64,000 nt of DNA from Acholoe squamosa (taxonomy: Eukaryota > Annelida > Polychaeta > Phyllodocida > Polynoidae): NCBI GenBank assembly GCA_949317995.1, contig OX439038.1, positions 65,373,576-65,437,575 of the forward strand. Reading direction: 5' to 3'. Position 1 is the first letter of the stretch; the number at the start of each line of letters is the position of its first letter. The notes under the pieces are model-generated. The model searched no databases and was not told the DNA's origin. It saw only the letters and a list, made by a program, of their open reading frames with translations. Below are positions 1-11,030 of this stretch, piece by piece. The translations under genes and the position numbers were made by a program.

Positions 1-440
1 ATGTCCTCCACTGTTGACCCCATGACGCGCTCAAAGATGCCCGGGGCGTTACACAGGCTGAAAGGCATCCTTCTGAATTGATACAGGCCCCGGTGAGTGC
101 TAAAGGCCGTCTTCTCCCGGTCCCCCTCCTCTATATCCAACTGCCAGTACCCGCTGGCTAAGTCCATGGAGGAGAACCACGTCGCCCCCGCCATGGTATC
201 CAAGCAGTCCTCCACTTGGGGAAGGGGGTACGCATCCTTCACCGTGGCGGTATTCAGCTTCCTATAGTCCAGAACGACACGGTTCCATCTTTTTTTTTAA
301 CCAGCACGACTGGGGATGCCCAGGGGCTAATTGACTCCTCTATCACCCCTGCCTCCAGCATTTTGTCGACCTCGAAGCCTACCATCTCCCGCCTATGGGG
401 TGCCAGCCGGCGGGGGGGGTTGCTTGATGGGTGTATGGTC
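1..440 (-). pseudogene. Ty3/gypsy reverse transcriptase fragment
   Basis: Read on the minus strand from about 440 to 1, this encodes the N-terminal part of a gypsy-type reverse transcriptase. In order one sees VDKMLEAGVIEESISPWAS, then (after a frame change in the T-run at about 290-298) VVLDYRKLN, then SSMDLASGYWQL, which holds the first catalytic Asp of the palm, then FRRMPFSLCNAPGIFERVM. The YxDD box would lie beyond the window edge. The frameshift makes it non-functional as read. High GC compared with its surroundings fits a separate insertion. It may belong to the same family as the minus-strand gypsy debris at 17.6-18.5 kb, but the two do not overlap in content, so this is inference. 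Confidence 0.85.
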
Positions 441-700
441 TCTCATGTCGATGCGGTTCTTTGCCAGGGTGGAATGGCCCCTATCCTCCTTCCCCATATC
501 ACTATGGAAAATCATTGGATTCTTACTTAGTTCAAACAATATGGAGAATTTAGGCATGGCATGTTCATCTAGGATATCTTAGGATGTTTCCCTGTTAATA
601 ACTCCACCTGCCACCATTGGATTCTATGCTAATGAGGTGTGCAAACATCAGGTATGTCGGAGAACTTATTCAAATCCTTCATGTACATTGACTTCTAGTA
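440..700. other. Stretch with nothing recognised
   Basis: Moderately AT-rich sequence between the gypsy fragment and the tRNA-like segment. Short open frames only; no motif recognised. Confidence 0.5.
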
Positions 701-775
701 CCGTTCGGCTTGGTATAGTGGACAGCGAGTTCGTCTCCTGCCACAGCGACTGGGGATCGATTCCCCATAGAAACC
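700..775 (+). repeat. tRNA-like segment, probable SINE head or tRNA pseudogene
   Basis: TGGTATAGTGG at 711-721 fits the pol III A box (TRGYNNARNNG) and GATCGATTC at 755-763 fits the B box (GWTCRANNC), 33 bases apart. The B box sits in a T-arm-like hairpin, a TGGGG/CCCCA stem with a 7-base loop. I could not fold a convincing full acceptor stem, so a tRNA-derived SINE or pseudogene is more likely than a working tRNA gene. Confidence 0.5.
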
Positions 776-1011
776 TGAATGGTTTTAACTGGAAATGTAT
801 GGCAAAGGTGACTTTGTATCCTTCTCCAATTTATTAACATGTCCAGGTTCAAACCAGCACCTTCTTGAAGATGAAGAAAAGGTCTCAGAGTGTGGTTATA
901 GCTTGTTATACCACGATTTCTGGGTTACACAGTGCTTTTTGGTGGCTATTCCCATCCACATATCTGTCGATATTGCACACCCTGTAGGCTCTAACATCAA
1001 TTTTCTAAGGC

Positions 1012-1054
1012 GTGCGGTTATCCATGGATAACCCGCACCCCGTGCGGGTTATCC
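1012..1054. repeat. Perfect hairpins, GGATAACCCGCAC arms
   Basis: GGATAACCCGCAC (1026-1038) is followed after a CCC loop by its exact complement GTGCGGGTTATCC (1042-1054). A third, almost identical copy, GTGCGGTTATCC (1012-1023), lies immediately upstream and makes a second palindrome centred on ATGGATAAC. The core GGATAAC/GTTATCC recurs in the hairpin at 1700-1763. Confidence 0.8.
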
Positions 1055-1093
1055 TCGGTTCACTCGGTTCGAACCAGGTCTTGCTATGATACA

Positions 1094-1505
1094 AAGCCGT
1101 GTGCGCTGTCGCTGTCTGCTGTCGGGCGAGGAGGTGTATTATACACAAAGATAACCGTGAGACGCAGTGAACGGAGAAGGCGCGGTGGTCTAGCGGTTAG
1201 CGCTTTGCGCTCAGCCGCGTGAGGTACACGGTCTGAGCCCCGGTCTGGGTGCATCTTTTTTCGCCGTGTGCACTGTCGCTGTCTGCTGCCAGGCGCAGAG
1301 GTGTATTATACACAAACATAACAGCGAGACGCAGCTTTTTCGCCGTGTGCGCTGTCGCTGTCCGCTGCCGGGCGACGAGGTGTATTATACACAAACATAA
1401 CAGCGAGACGCATCTTTTTTCGCCGTGTGCGCTGTCGCTGTCTGCTGCCGGGCGACGAGGTGTATTATACACAAACATAACAGCGAGACGCATTGAAATC
1501 TTTAG
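1094..1505. repeat. About 80-bp tandem repeat array
   Basis: The unit starts CGCCGTGTGC and runs through GTGTATTATACACAAACATAA to CAGCGAGACGC. Copies begin at about 1094 (diverged), 1262, 1341 and 1421, with a diverged partial copy at 1505; spacing is 79-80 bases in the clean part. A stretch at 1181-1260 separates the first copy from the rest and contains a good A-box match (TGGTCTAGCGG, 1186-1196) but only a poor B box. Open frames across the array are by-products of the repeat and are not called. Confidence 0.85.
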
Positions 1506-1699
1506 CCGTGTGCCGCTGCCTGTCTGAGCCGAGACGGGTGCTGTCGCTGTCCGCTGCCGGGCACAGAGGTGTATGTACCTGTGTACACACACAATGGCTG
1601 GCATCGAGTCCCGGGGAGGGGGAATAATTTTTGTTTTCAAATTGAATTTATTGGTATTCTATTGATTATTTATTGGTTTCGTGGTATAAAATAAGTAGT

Positions 1700-1763
1700 C
1701 AATGGATAACTCATGTGTGTTAGCAAAGGCTAATAACACACACTCGTCATGAGTTATCCATTG
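1700..1763. repeat. Long hairpin with ATGGATAAC core
   Basis: CAATGGATAACTCATG (1700-1715) pairs exactly with CATGAGTTATCCATTG (1748-1763), and the stem extends inward imperfectly through a TGTGTGTTA/TAACACACA pairing. It shares its core with the hairpins at 1012-1054, so the two may bound one element. Confidence 0.75.
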
Positions 1764-1878
1764 GTTACTTGTTCAATAATGCACCGTGAATTATAAGAAA
1801 AAGCACTGTCCAAGCCAAAATCGTTAGATAATTGCCTATAATGGCTTGGAGTGTATGGTTAGTGATATTGCCTACATG

Positions 1879-2195
1879 CTAGTACCCCAGGTAGCACAGA
1901 GACATTGGCATAACGTTGGGCCAACGTTGGCCCAACCATCGGCTTTACATAGGCTGCCCATCCTGCCTACGTAGGCCCGACGGTGCCAACCAAATGCCAA
2001 TGTAGGCCCAACGTTGGCTTTTGGTCGGCAAACATTAGCATCGGCAAAAGGTCGGCCAGGGGCCTACCATTTGCCAATGTCCTGCCAATATTGGGCCAAT
2101 GTTGGCATTTGGTTGGCAAATGCCACTGGTCGGGCCTACGTAGGCTTGATGGGCAGCCAACGTTGGCAAATTTTTGTGTGCTACCTGGGTACTAG
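1879..2195. mobile_element. 317-bp foldback/MITE-like element
   Basis: Ends are inverted repeats: CTAGTACCCCAGGTAGCACA (1879-1898) against TGTGCTACCTGGGTACTAG (2177-2195), differing by one base. The inside is packed with nested palindromes (CCAACGTTGG, GCCTACGTAGGC, GGCCAATGTTGGC variants). There is no coding potential. A short related stretch occurs at 50755-50840. Confidence 0.75.
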
Positions 2196-3053
2196 TACAC
2201 TACCTAGAGGCACACTACAGGCACACCAATACCGGTACAGGTGGATTGGTTGCATAATGACCTCTCCCTAAAAATCCACTAGCTCTGAGTAACCTTTGTT
2301 GTGGTATTATGACAAGCGGTCACTCACTCTCCTACAGGTGTACACTACAGCCAAGGTGCATCTGAGATTCAGCTAAAGAGTAATTGGGTACTGAAAGAGT
2401 TTATATGTATTGAAAGATAAAGAAAGAAACATAGAGATACTATTCCTGAAATCACTCCCTTTTTTACAATAGAGTGTTATCAGTCTCAGGGGGTTGAGAC
2501 TATTATTCAATCTAAATGACATGATAATTATTGATCTTTAATCGATGCCAAACATGCCTTATTTTCAAATCATTATGATGAAAATTCCTCTTTATTTCAA
2601 AATTTTCTGGGAAATGTTCCATTTGAGAAATAATGTTGGGCAAAAACAAAAAAAAAGAAGTAAAAAGTATATCATCCCCCTAAAAATAAGGGTCCACCTC
2701 ATAGGTGGGGTTGAAATGTGATTCCCACTGTCTAAGAGTGAGTTAGCTGGGGACAATACCACAATACCACATACAGCAATATTCAGGAGATCTTCATTTG
2801 AAGTCTCATGCAGGTTGGACACCCCATTGTCAGTCATCCGTATTGCCTTTTGTTAGGCCTAAAAAAAAGGGCTTGTTTCCAGTTACCCGACCAACCCTAG
2901 CAAAACAGGGATGCTCCTGGAAATTCTTTTTTTTTATTTTGTGAATTCTTAACATTTTTTGCAATTTTTAGGCATTTTCCCCGTGATTTTCATATTTTTT
3001 CATCAGTTTTTCGTGGAGCTTATCAAGGTCTTTATCAATTGGTATAACATTCA
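2196..3053. other. Non-coding AT-rich stretch
   Basis: No gene seen. Poly-T tracts and a GTTTCCAGTTAC motif near 2877 that weakly resembles the reverse complement of 10190-10220. Confidence 0.4.
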
Positions 3054-3059
3054 TTCATG

Positions 3060-5819
3060 GTCTAAAATCACAGAAGGTGTGCAAATGGGAATTTTGGTGA
3101 AAGTCAGCCCCCTACACTTAGGATTTTGATTTTTCCCCAATTTTTTTTGGGTCATATTTTTGAGCTCGATGAGTTCTTGATGTTATATATGGGTTTTAGT
3201 GGATCAATATCAATATTCTGGGCTCCAGGGGGTTGAACATACCTAAAATTGACCCCTTTCAGCTTGGAAAATCAATAAAATCGACAAATTTCATCATTTT
3301 TTGTAGAATGAGGACTAGGTATGTGTCTGTCCACTTTTATTATGTAAATTATAGAGTCTTGTGGTGAAATAGAAGCAGAAATTATGTTCCTGGTCGGATT
3401 TTTTTTATTATTCTGGAGCATTTTACTTTTTGTAAAGTGGTCTGTCCGGGCGATAATTTGGTCACTTGGCCTCCCCCCATTAAATAACTAAAAGTGAAAT
3501 GGGTTCAATTATGCCTTAAAAGATTTGCTACATATTGGGGGTAAAGTATGTTGAAAACAAAATTTGATTTCCTCCATAAACTTCACTGTGAGGGGGCAAT
3601 AAGTGATTTTCCTTGAAAATCCCCCTTTTTCCTTGTCCGGGCGAAAAATCATGTTCCTTCCCCTCCTGTGTAGGATTAACATATTTAACTATCCTAACTA
3701 AGTCAGTTATTTACCCCCTACATGTACCTAAGTGCCCAATATATAGGGCAATGGATTACTCTCCATCCTTTGTAGTAGCAGAGATGGGAAGTGCTATTTT
3801 GTCTGGGCGAAATCGTGTCCGGGCGAGTGACCATTGAATAACATGCCATGTTGAGGGGTTGATTTCCTACAGAAATTAAAATTTTATCTTAATAAAAATA
3901 ACAGCTCTAGACCATTTAGACCTGTAGATTACAGAAATCACATTGTTATGTATGTCAGATGTGTCTTTTATATCATGAAATGAGTGTACTTATAATAAAT
4001 GTTTGTAGAGATTCTTGGCATATGTCCGGGCGAATGACATTTGAGTAATAATTCATGTCGAGGGCTTGATTTTCTACAGAAACAATTGTCATATGTGTAG
4101 AGGCAAGGAGAAAGGGTGCTCCGTGCTAAAAGTCAACTTTAAAATTCAAATCATTAGCTTTACAGTGATACATAGCATGAGAAGATACTCCTGTTAGTTT
4201 TGGAGGAATGGCTTGCTAGATATGGGTAGGTGTGACCATTTCAAGAATGTTAATAAGCTCTATGTCTAATTGGTCATGAGATATATAGCTAATTAGCATG
4301 ATTTATGCTAATTAGCTAAATTCATATAAATTTTTATTCTTTTGCCCATAACTTTTGATCTAGAAATGGTATTTTCATTCTGTTTTCGCCATAGTAAACC
4401 TTGTGGGATGTTCCTTCAAATGGAATAATTGATTTTCCTATTTAGAATGAAAATCATGTTTCCATGGCCACAGAAATCAACAAAAATACCTATTTTGGCC
4501 CAAAAACATTCTTTTTACATGCCAAATTTGGAACCTTTCCACCCAAAATAAAATGTTTTATCAAAAACCATTGAATTCTCCATAAAAAAGTAGCCTATAA
4601 CAGTTTTAGTCATATTTTTCCTATTCTAGTCCATAGTGGTGCCCCCTGGTGGCTAAATCTGGTACTAAATCCCGCAGTAACTGTCCTTTCTGCTTGCTGG
4701 CTCACATATTACCATGACAATCTCAGATCTAGACCATTTTGACCTGTAGATCATGAAAATAACATGTTTCTTTATCTCAGATGTGACCTTATTATCGTAA
4801 AATGAGAATACGGTTTTTATCACGATTCTGCCTACATTTCTTGTCCTCACACAAAATTCAATATTCCTGCCCCTCCTCTGCACAATAGGGATATTCAAAT
4901 ATCCTAACTATGCCTGTTATTTACCCCCTACATATACCTTAGTACTCAATGTATGGGACAATTGATTGCTGCTAAACCTTTGCAGTATCAGGGATGGGAA
5001 GTGCTTTTTTGTCCAGGTGAAATTGTGTCCGGGCGAGTGACCATTGAGTAACATGCCATGTTGAGGGTTTGATTTCCTACAGAAATAATGATTTTATCTC
5101 ATTGAAGATCACAGCTCTGGACCATCTTGAGCAGTAGATGATGGAATTCACATTGTTATCTGTGTCAGCTGATTTCTTGCTATCATAAAATGAGCCTACT
5201 TTTAATGGAATTTGATCACAATTCTGAACATAATGTCCAGGCGAGTGATGAACTACAAGGTATTTTGAACAGAAATTACAGATTTTTTCCCCCATCAAAA
5301 CTATATACCAGCTGAAAGTACATGCCGTGGGCATTGTATTCCATATAATCAACAGTTCCTACCATAGTCTGTTCAGCTTTTATATAAAACAGAAAGAAAT
5401 GAATATCTTAGAATCTGAGATTTACTTGAATTCCAGGCTAGGCCCTATAGGAAAATGACCTGAGGGAAAGGCAAAAAGCCTGTTACGTCTGACTACAATA
5501 CTCCCATCCCAACTATTAGACCCAGTACTACAAGCAAAATCATAATAACAGTGGACCAGAAGCATATCATAGGTCATTTTGAATCAATAAAGGGAAAATA
5601 CCCCGAATGGTCACTCGGGAGGACACCGTTTCCAGGTAGATAGGTCCTGGGCATTGCCATAGCAACGGTTTTCATATTTAACTCATAATATTTCATGTGC
5701 AGTTAACCCAAGACCTATACACTATCCACAAAAAATATTTTTGAGATACTACATAATTTTTCCTCAGACCTCTCAAAACTCCACCAAGGCCTATTTGCAC
5801 ACTTTCTATGATTTTTGAC
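3060..5819. mobile_element. Terminal-inverted-repeat transposon, copy A (non-autonomous)
   Basis: Starts GTCTAAAATCACAGAAGG and ends, as the reverse complement, GTCAAAAATCATAGAAAG. It is flanked by TTCATG (3054-3059) and CTCATG (5820-5825), a 6-bp target duplication with one mismatch. The sequence is the inverted counterpart of copy B at 6168-8302 apart from a 611-bp nested insert at 4095-4705. No transposase frame is visible, so it is non-autonomous despite its 2.1-kb length. A deleted family member with the same ends lies inside PolB at 46310-46780. Confidence 0.85.
4095..4705. mobile_element. 611-bp nested inverted-repeat element
   Basis: Inserted in copy A. ATAT flanks both sides (4091-4094 and 4706-4709), while copy B has a single uninterrupted ATAT at the matching site (7269-7272), which is an empty site within the same window. 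Ends are imperfect inverted repeats of the form GTG-5N-GCAAGSAGAAAGG. Non-coding. A truncated inverted copy lies at 28393-28795. Confidence 0.85.
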
Positions 5820-5825
5820 CTCATG

Positions 5826-6167
5826 TTTTTTTTTTTTTAAATGAGCTTCAGGTGCCCCTGTGTCTTAATCGTTGATTTCTGTAGAGGATTAGGTGGTTTA
5901 TGAAGCTGTGGTATTCCTTTATCAGGGTGATACTTAAGGGGAAAAGGGAACAACCTAGACCAGAAAATCCTGATTAATCCAATTTTTTTCATCATGATTC
6001 TCAGAAATTGACTAAAAGTACCCGAAAATGAGGTTTGATGAGGAAAATATTTTAAAGATGTACAAAAATAATATTCAAAATAATGAGAAGTCTTTATAGA
6101 CACACGTAAACCAGAGTTAGTACCTCAATGCACATTTCCAAATGTCTGCCTATCTCCCAATTTGACG
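5826..6167 (-). repeat. GATAGG foldback repeat, tail of left arm
   Basis: The reverse complement matches 9700-10050, including GAGATAGGCAGACATT and CATTTTCGGGTACTTTT. It is the left-arm counterpart of the tail of the foldback repeat, cut from the rest of its arm (8303-9030) by insertion of copy B. Confidence 0.75.
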
Positions 6168-8302
6168 GTCAAAAATCATAGAAAGTGTGCAAATAGGCCT
6201 TGGTGGAGTTTTGAGAGGTCTGAGAAAAATTATGTAGTATCTCAAAAATAGTGGATAGTGTATAGGTCTTGGGGTGACTGCACATGAAATATTATGAGTT
6301 AAATATGAAAACCATTGCTATGGCAATGCCCAGAACCTATCTTCCTGGAAATGATGTCCTCCCGAGTGACCATTTGGGGTATTTTCCCTTTATTGATTCA
6401 AAATGACCTATGATATGCTTCTGGTCCACTTTTATTATGTTTTTGCTTGTAGTACTGGGTCTAATGGTTGGGTTTGGAGTATTGTAGTCAGACGTAATGG
6501 GCTTTTTGCGTTGCCCTCAGGTCATTTTCCTATAGGGCCTAGCCTGGAATTCAAGTAAATCTCAGACTCTAACATAATTATTTCTTTCTGTTCTATATAA
6601 AAGCTGAACAGACTATGGTAGGAACTATTGATTATATGGAATACAATGCCCACGGCATGTACTTTCAGGTGGTATATAGTTTGATGGGGATAAAAATCTG
6701 TGATTTCTGTTCAAAATACCTTGTAGTTCATCACTCGCCTAGACATTATGTTCAGAATTGTGATCAATATCCATTAAAAGTAGGCTCATTTTATGATAGC
6801 AAGGAATCAGCTGACATAGATAACAATGTAAATTCCACTGCTCAAGATGGTCCAGATCTGTGATTTTCAATGAGATAAAATGATTATTTCTGTAAGAAAC
6901 CAAACCCTCAACATGGCATGTTACTCAATGGTCACTCGCCCGGACACAATTTCACCTGGACAAAAAAACACTTCCCATCCCTAATACTGCAAAGGTTTAG
7001 TAGCAATCAATTATCCCATACACTGAGTACTAAGGTATATGTAGGGGGTAAATAACTGGCATAGTTAGGATATTTGAATATCCCTATTGTGCAGAGGAGG
7101 GGCAGGAATATTGAATTTTGCGTGAGGACAAGAAATGTAGGCAGAATCATGGTAAAACTGTTAAAAGCATTCTCATTTTATGATACTAAGGTCACATCTG
7201 ACATAAAGAAACATGTTATTTTCATGATATACAGGTGAAAATGGTCTAGATCTGATATTGTCATGGTAATATGACAATTGTTTCTGTAGTAAATCAAGCC
7301 CTCGACATGGCATATTACTCAAATGTCATTCGCCCAGATATATGCCAAGAATCACAAACATTTATTATAAGTACACTCATTTAATGATATAAAAGACACA
7401 TCTGACATACATAACAATGTGATTTCTGTAATCTACAGGTCTAAATGGTCTAGAGCTGTTATTTTCATTAAGATAAAATTTTAATTTCTGTAGGAAATCA
7501 ACCCCTCAACATGGCATGTTATTCAATGGTCACTCGCCCGGACACGATTTCGCCCAGACAAAATAGCACTTCCCATCTCTGCTACTACAAAGGATGGAGA
7601 GTAATCCATTGTCCTATACATTGGGCACTTAGGTATATGTAGGGGGTAAATAACTGACTTAGTTAGGATAGTTAAATGTGTTAATCCTACACAGGAGGGG
7701 AAGGAACATGATTTTTCGCCTCGGACAAGGAAAACGGGGGATTTTCAAGGAAAATCACTTATTGCCCCCTCACAGTGAAGTTTATGGAGGAAATCAAATT
7801 TTATTTTCAACATACTTTACCCCCAACATGTAGCAAATCTTTTAAGGCATAATTGAACGCATTTCACTTTTAGGTATTTAATGGGGGGAGGCCAAATGAC
7901 CAAATTATCGCCCTGACAGACCACTTTACAAAAAGTAAAATGCTCCAGAAGAATAGAAAAAATCTGACCAGGAACATAATTTTTGCTCCTATTTCACAAC
8001 AAGACTCTACAATTTACATAATAAAAGTGGACAGACACATACCTAGTCCTCATTCTACAAAAAAATGATGAAATATGTCGATTTCATTGATTTTCCAAGC
8101 TGAAAGGGATCAATTTTAGGTATGTTCAACCCCCTGGAGGTCAGAATATTGATATTAGACCACTAAAACCCATATATAACATCAAGAACTCATTGAGCCC
8201 AAAAATGTGACCCAAAAAAAATTGGGGAAAAATCAAAATCCTAAGTGTAGGGGGCTGACTTTCACCAAAATTCCCATTTGCACACCTTCTGTGATTTCAG
8301 AC
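6168..8302. mobile_element. Terminal-inverted-repeat transposon, copy B (inverted)
   Basis: Starts GTCAAAAATCATAGAAAG; its reverse-complement end reads GTCTGAAATCACAGAAGG. It is the inverted partner of copy A, with only scattered differences over about 2.1 kb. Flanks TTGACG (6162-6167) and CTGACA (8303-8308) look like a decayed 6-bp duplication, and the opposite arm of the surrounding foldback has one copy of this site. It lacks the 611-bp insert found in copy A. Confidence 0.85.
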
Positions 8303-9030
8303 CTGACAAGTATTCTAACTGTGCATTACTCTGCCTATCTCACATACTGCCTATCCCTTAGTCTACCTATCACTCATACTGCCTATCTCTTAAATCCAAA
8401 GCATCTTGAAGTAAGGCTATCTCCCAAAAGACCTAGATACTAAAGCTTACTCCTTACTTTAGCTAATCTTCTTTGGTCCAAGTTTCCCCTAGTATACCTA
8501 TCCTCAGTCTTCCTATCATTGATTTTACCTATCCCTCATGGTGACTATCCCTAAGACCACCATGATTAAACTGTATTGTTCATCTGTTTATTTAGGCCCT
8601 AATGGTTAACAGTTACATTGCTTATCATGTCTATCATTTTGATCCTACCTATCCTTAACAATGCCAATCATAAAGCCTACCTATCCTTCATTATACCTAT
8701 CCCCCAACTCTGCATATCCTTCATATTTGACTTGCCCATCTGTCGCTACCACCCATGTTTTCTTGTTTTACATTTGCTCATCTTACAAGGTACACTCTGT
8801 GCCAATCCCTCAAACTAGATATTGCACATGCTACCTATCCCCCTTGCTACCAATCCTTTTGAATACCTATCCCTCATGCTCTCCATATGTTTTTTTTACC
8901 ATGTCAGCTCAGTCAATCTAACCGGCTCTCTCTATACATATCTCAGCTTGTGTTTAATTTCTTCCACCTGTCTCAAGGTCTATGCCTTCTGAAATATACC
9001 TATCCCCCATTATGCCTATCCTCCATTCAT
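8303..9030 (-). repeat. GATAGG foldback repeat, left arm
   Basis: Rich in CCTATCCC/TGCCTATC units and the reverse complement of 9040-9720. Paired landmarks: GTACACTCTGTGCC near 8790 with GGCACAGAGTACCT near 9222, and CCCAACTCTGCATATCC near 8703 with its complement near 9285. Non-coding. Confidence 0.8.
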
Positions 9031-9039
9031 ATCATTATA

Positions 9040-10130
9040 TAGGTAAACTGAAAGATATGCAGCATGAATGATAGGTAGATGTATGAATAAGGTGGACTGT
9101 AACCAGTATGTTAGGTGATAGGGTGACTAAGAAATGGTCATCACAATGAAGGTTGGTTGTGACATAGGTAAAGAGAGGTGAGATGGGTAGGAGAGCTGTA
9201 TAGAGTGCAATTTAAGGAATAGGCACAGAGTACCTTGTAAGATTAGCTAGGGACAGATATGCAAGTCAAATATGAGGGATGTGCAGAGTTGGGGGATAGG
9301 CACATGGAGGGATAGGTAGGCTACATGATAGGCATTATCAGGGATAGGTAAAATTGAAATAGTAGACATGGTAAGGAATGTACCGTTTAACAATAAAGGC
9401 TTATATAGCAGACAAACAGCGCAGATTAAACATGATGGTCTGAGGGATAGTCACCATGAGGGATAGGTAAGATGAATGATAGGCAGATTGAGGATAGGTA
9501 GACTAATGGAAAGAAGGAACAAATGAGATAAGGTAAGGTGAGGGGTAAGCATTATAAGTTAGGCCTTTTAAGAGATAACCAGATTGAACTATCAATGTTT
9601 CAGATTGAAGAGATAGGCAGGATGAGTGATAGGTACACAATTGATATGCTGTATGTGGGATAGGCAGAATAATGCACAGGCCCAGAACTTGCCTGACTGA
9701 GAGATAGGCAGACATTTGGGTATGTGGATTGAGGTATTAACTCTGATTTATGTGTTTTATATTTAAAGATTTGCAATCATTTTCAATATCATTTTTGTAC
9801 ATTTTCAAAATATTTCCCTCATCAAACATCATTTTCGGGTACTTTTGGTCAAATTTTGATAATAAAAAACCAACATTTTTGGATTAAGCAGGATTTTTTG
9901 GCTTAGATGGTCTCTTCATTTCATTTGGTATCCCTTTCATGAAGATACATGATAGCTCCATAACCCCCTTATCCTATATAGGGCCCAATACTGAACACAC
10001 AAGGTCACCTAGTTTCATGGGGGGGTAGAGGGGGGTTGGCCTTCACTATAGGACTGTATGGACTGACCTATCCTATACTGTACAATCATTGACTCTACTG
10101 TAAAATCATAGAATCCAACATGTCTGCCCA
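9040..10130 (+). repeat. GATAGG foldback repeat, right arm and tail
   Basis: Degenerate GGATAGGTA/GATAGGCAG units up to 9720, then a single-copy tail to about 10130. A third copy of this arm and tail, in the same orientation, lies at 18985-19890. No coding potential; frames here are not called. Confidence 0.8.
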
Positions 10131-10335
10131 TACATTCATTTCTATACAAGATAAAAAAAAAAAAAATCCGACCTACCGACCCTAGATATTTTAGGCATGT
10201 AGCTGGAAACACAACTTTATTATTTTTGGCCTTAGGATCTGTAAGGAGTGAGTAGTATAGGGAATGGTATGTCTTATCAGTGGGGTTTACCTCAACCAGC
10301 AAAATTCAAAATGGTGGACCCACAGGATGTCCATA

Positions 10336-10545
10336 GTAAGCCCTATAGGGAATGTTGTCTTTGGTTATGGTGTGTAGGGGTGAGTAGTATAGGGAATGTT
10401 GTCTTTGGTTATGGTGTGTAGGGGTGAGTAGTATAGGGAATGTTGTCTTTGGTTATGGTGTGTAGGGGGTGAGTAGTATAGGGAATGTTGTCTTTGGTTA
10501 TGGTGTGTAGGGGTGAGTAGTATAGGGAATGTTGTCTTTGGTAGC
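10336..10545. repeat. 44-45-bp tandem repeat, about 4.5 copies
   Basis: Unit TGAGTAGTATAGGGAATGTT followed by GTCTTTGGTTATGGTGTGTAGGGG. Copies are nearly identical, with one extra G in one copy. Confidence 0.9.
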
Positions 10546-11030
10546 TATGGTATACACTGAGAGGTCCAGGTAATATTGTCTTTGATTTTGGGTAGATCGA
10601 CGAGTACTACCTTTGGGCATGCTGTAGGGAAGTACAGGGGGAGTTGTCTTTGGTTATGGTAGGGTATCTCTGCAGTGGTTAGTGCATGTCGCTACTCTTA
10701 CCACTGTGTGTATGATAGGCAGGCAGTTGCAACTATTGGTGTGATTGTAGGTGCAATCATAGGGTACATTTATGTTTTATACTCTTTCTTTTTGTTGAAT
10801 ATGGCCAAAAGGAAAACAACCATAATTCTATTTTAGCTAAACCAGAGTAAGAACTAAGAAAGGGCGTCTTCCAATTCTTTTCACCAAGCATTGATAAATA
10901 TAAATCCCCAAAAATCAGATTGTCCCGTTTTTCATATTGGATTACTACAAGGTCGTCTATACTAACCCCCCTATATAGACAACATGTGTGATTATCAATA
11001 GATCTTCAATGGGACACTCTTAATTTCATG
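10546..11030. other. Non-coding stretch
   Basis: Nothing recognised beyond scattered GTCTTTGG motifs trailing off from the neighbouring array. Confidence 0.4.

Noticed and set aside
1197..1640. 147-codon minus frame and 92-codon plus frame
   Set aside because: Both lie across the 80-bp tandem array and simply translate the repeat.
5837..6863. Frames in the palindrome (88 and 82 codons)
   Set aside because: Lie in non-coding repeat tail and transposon interior; similar frames recur on the opposite arm because of the inverted repeat.
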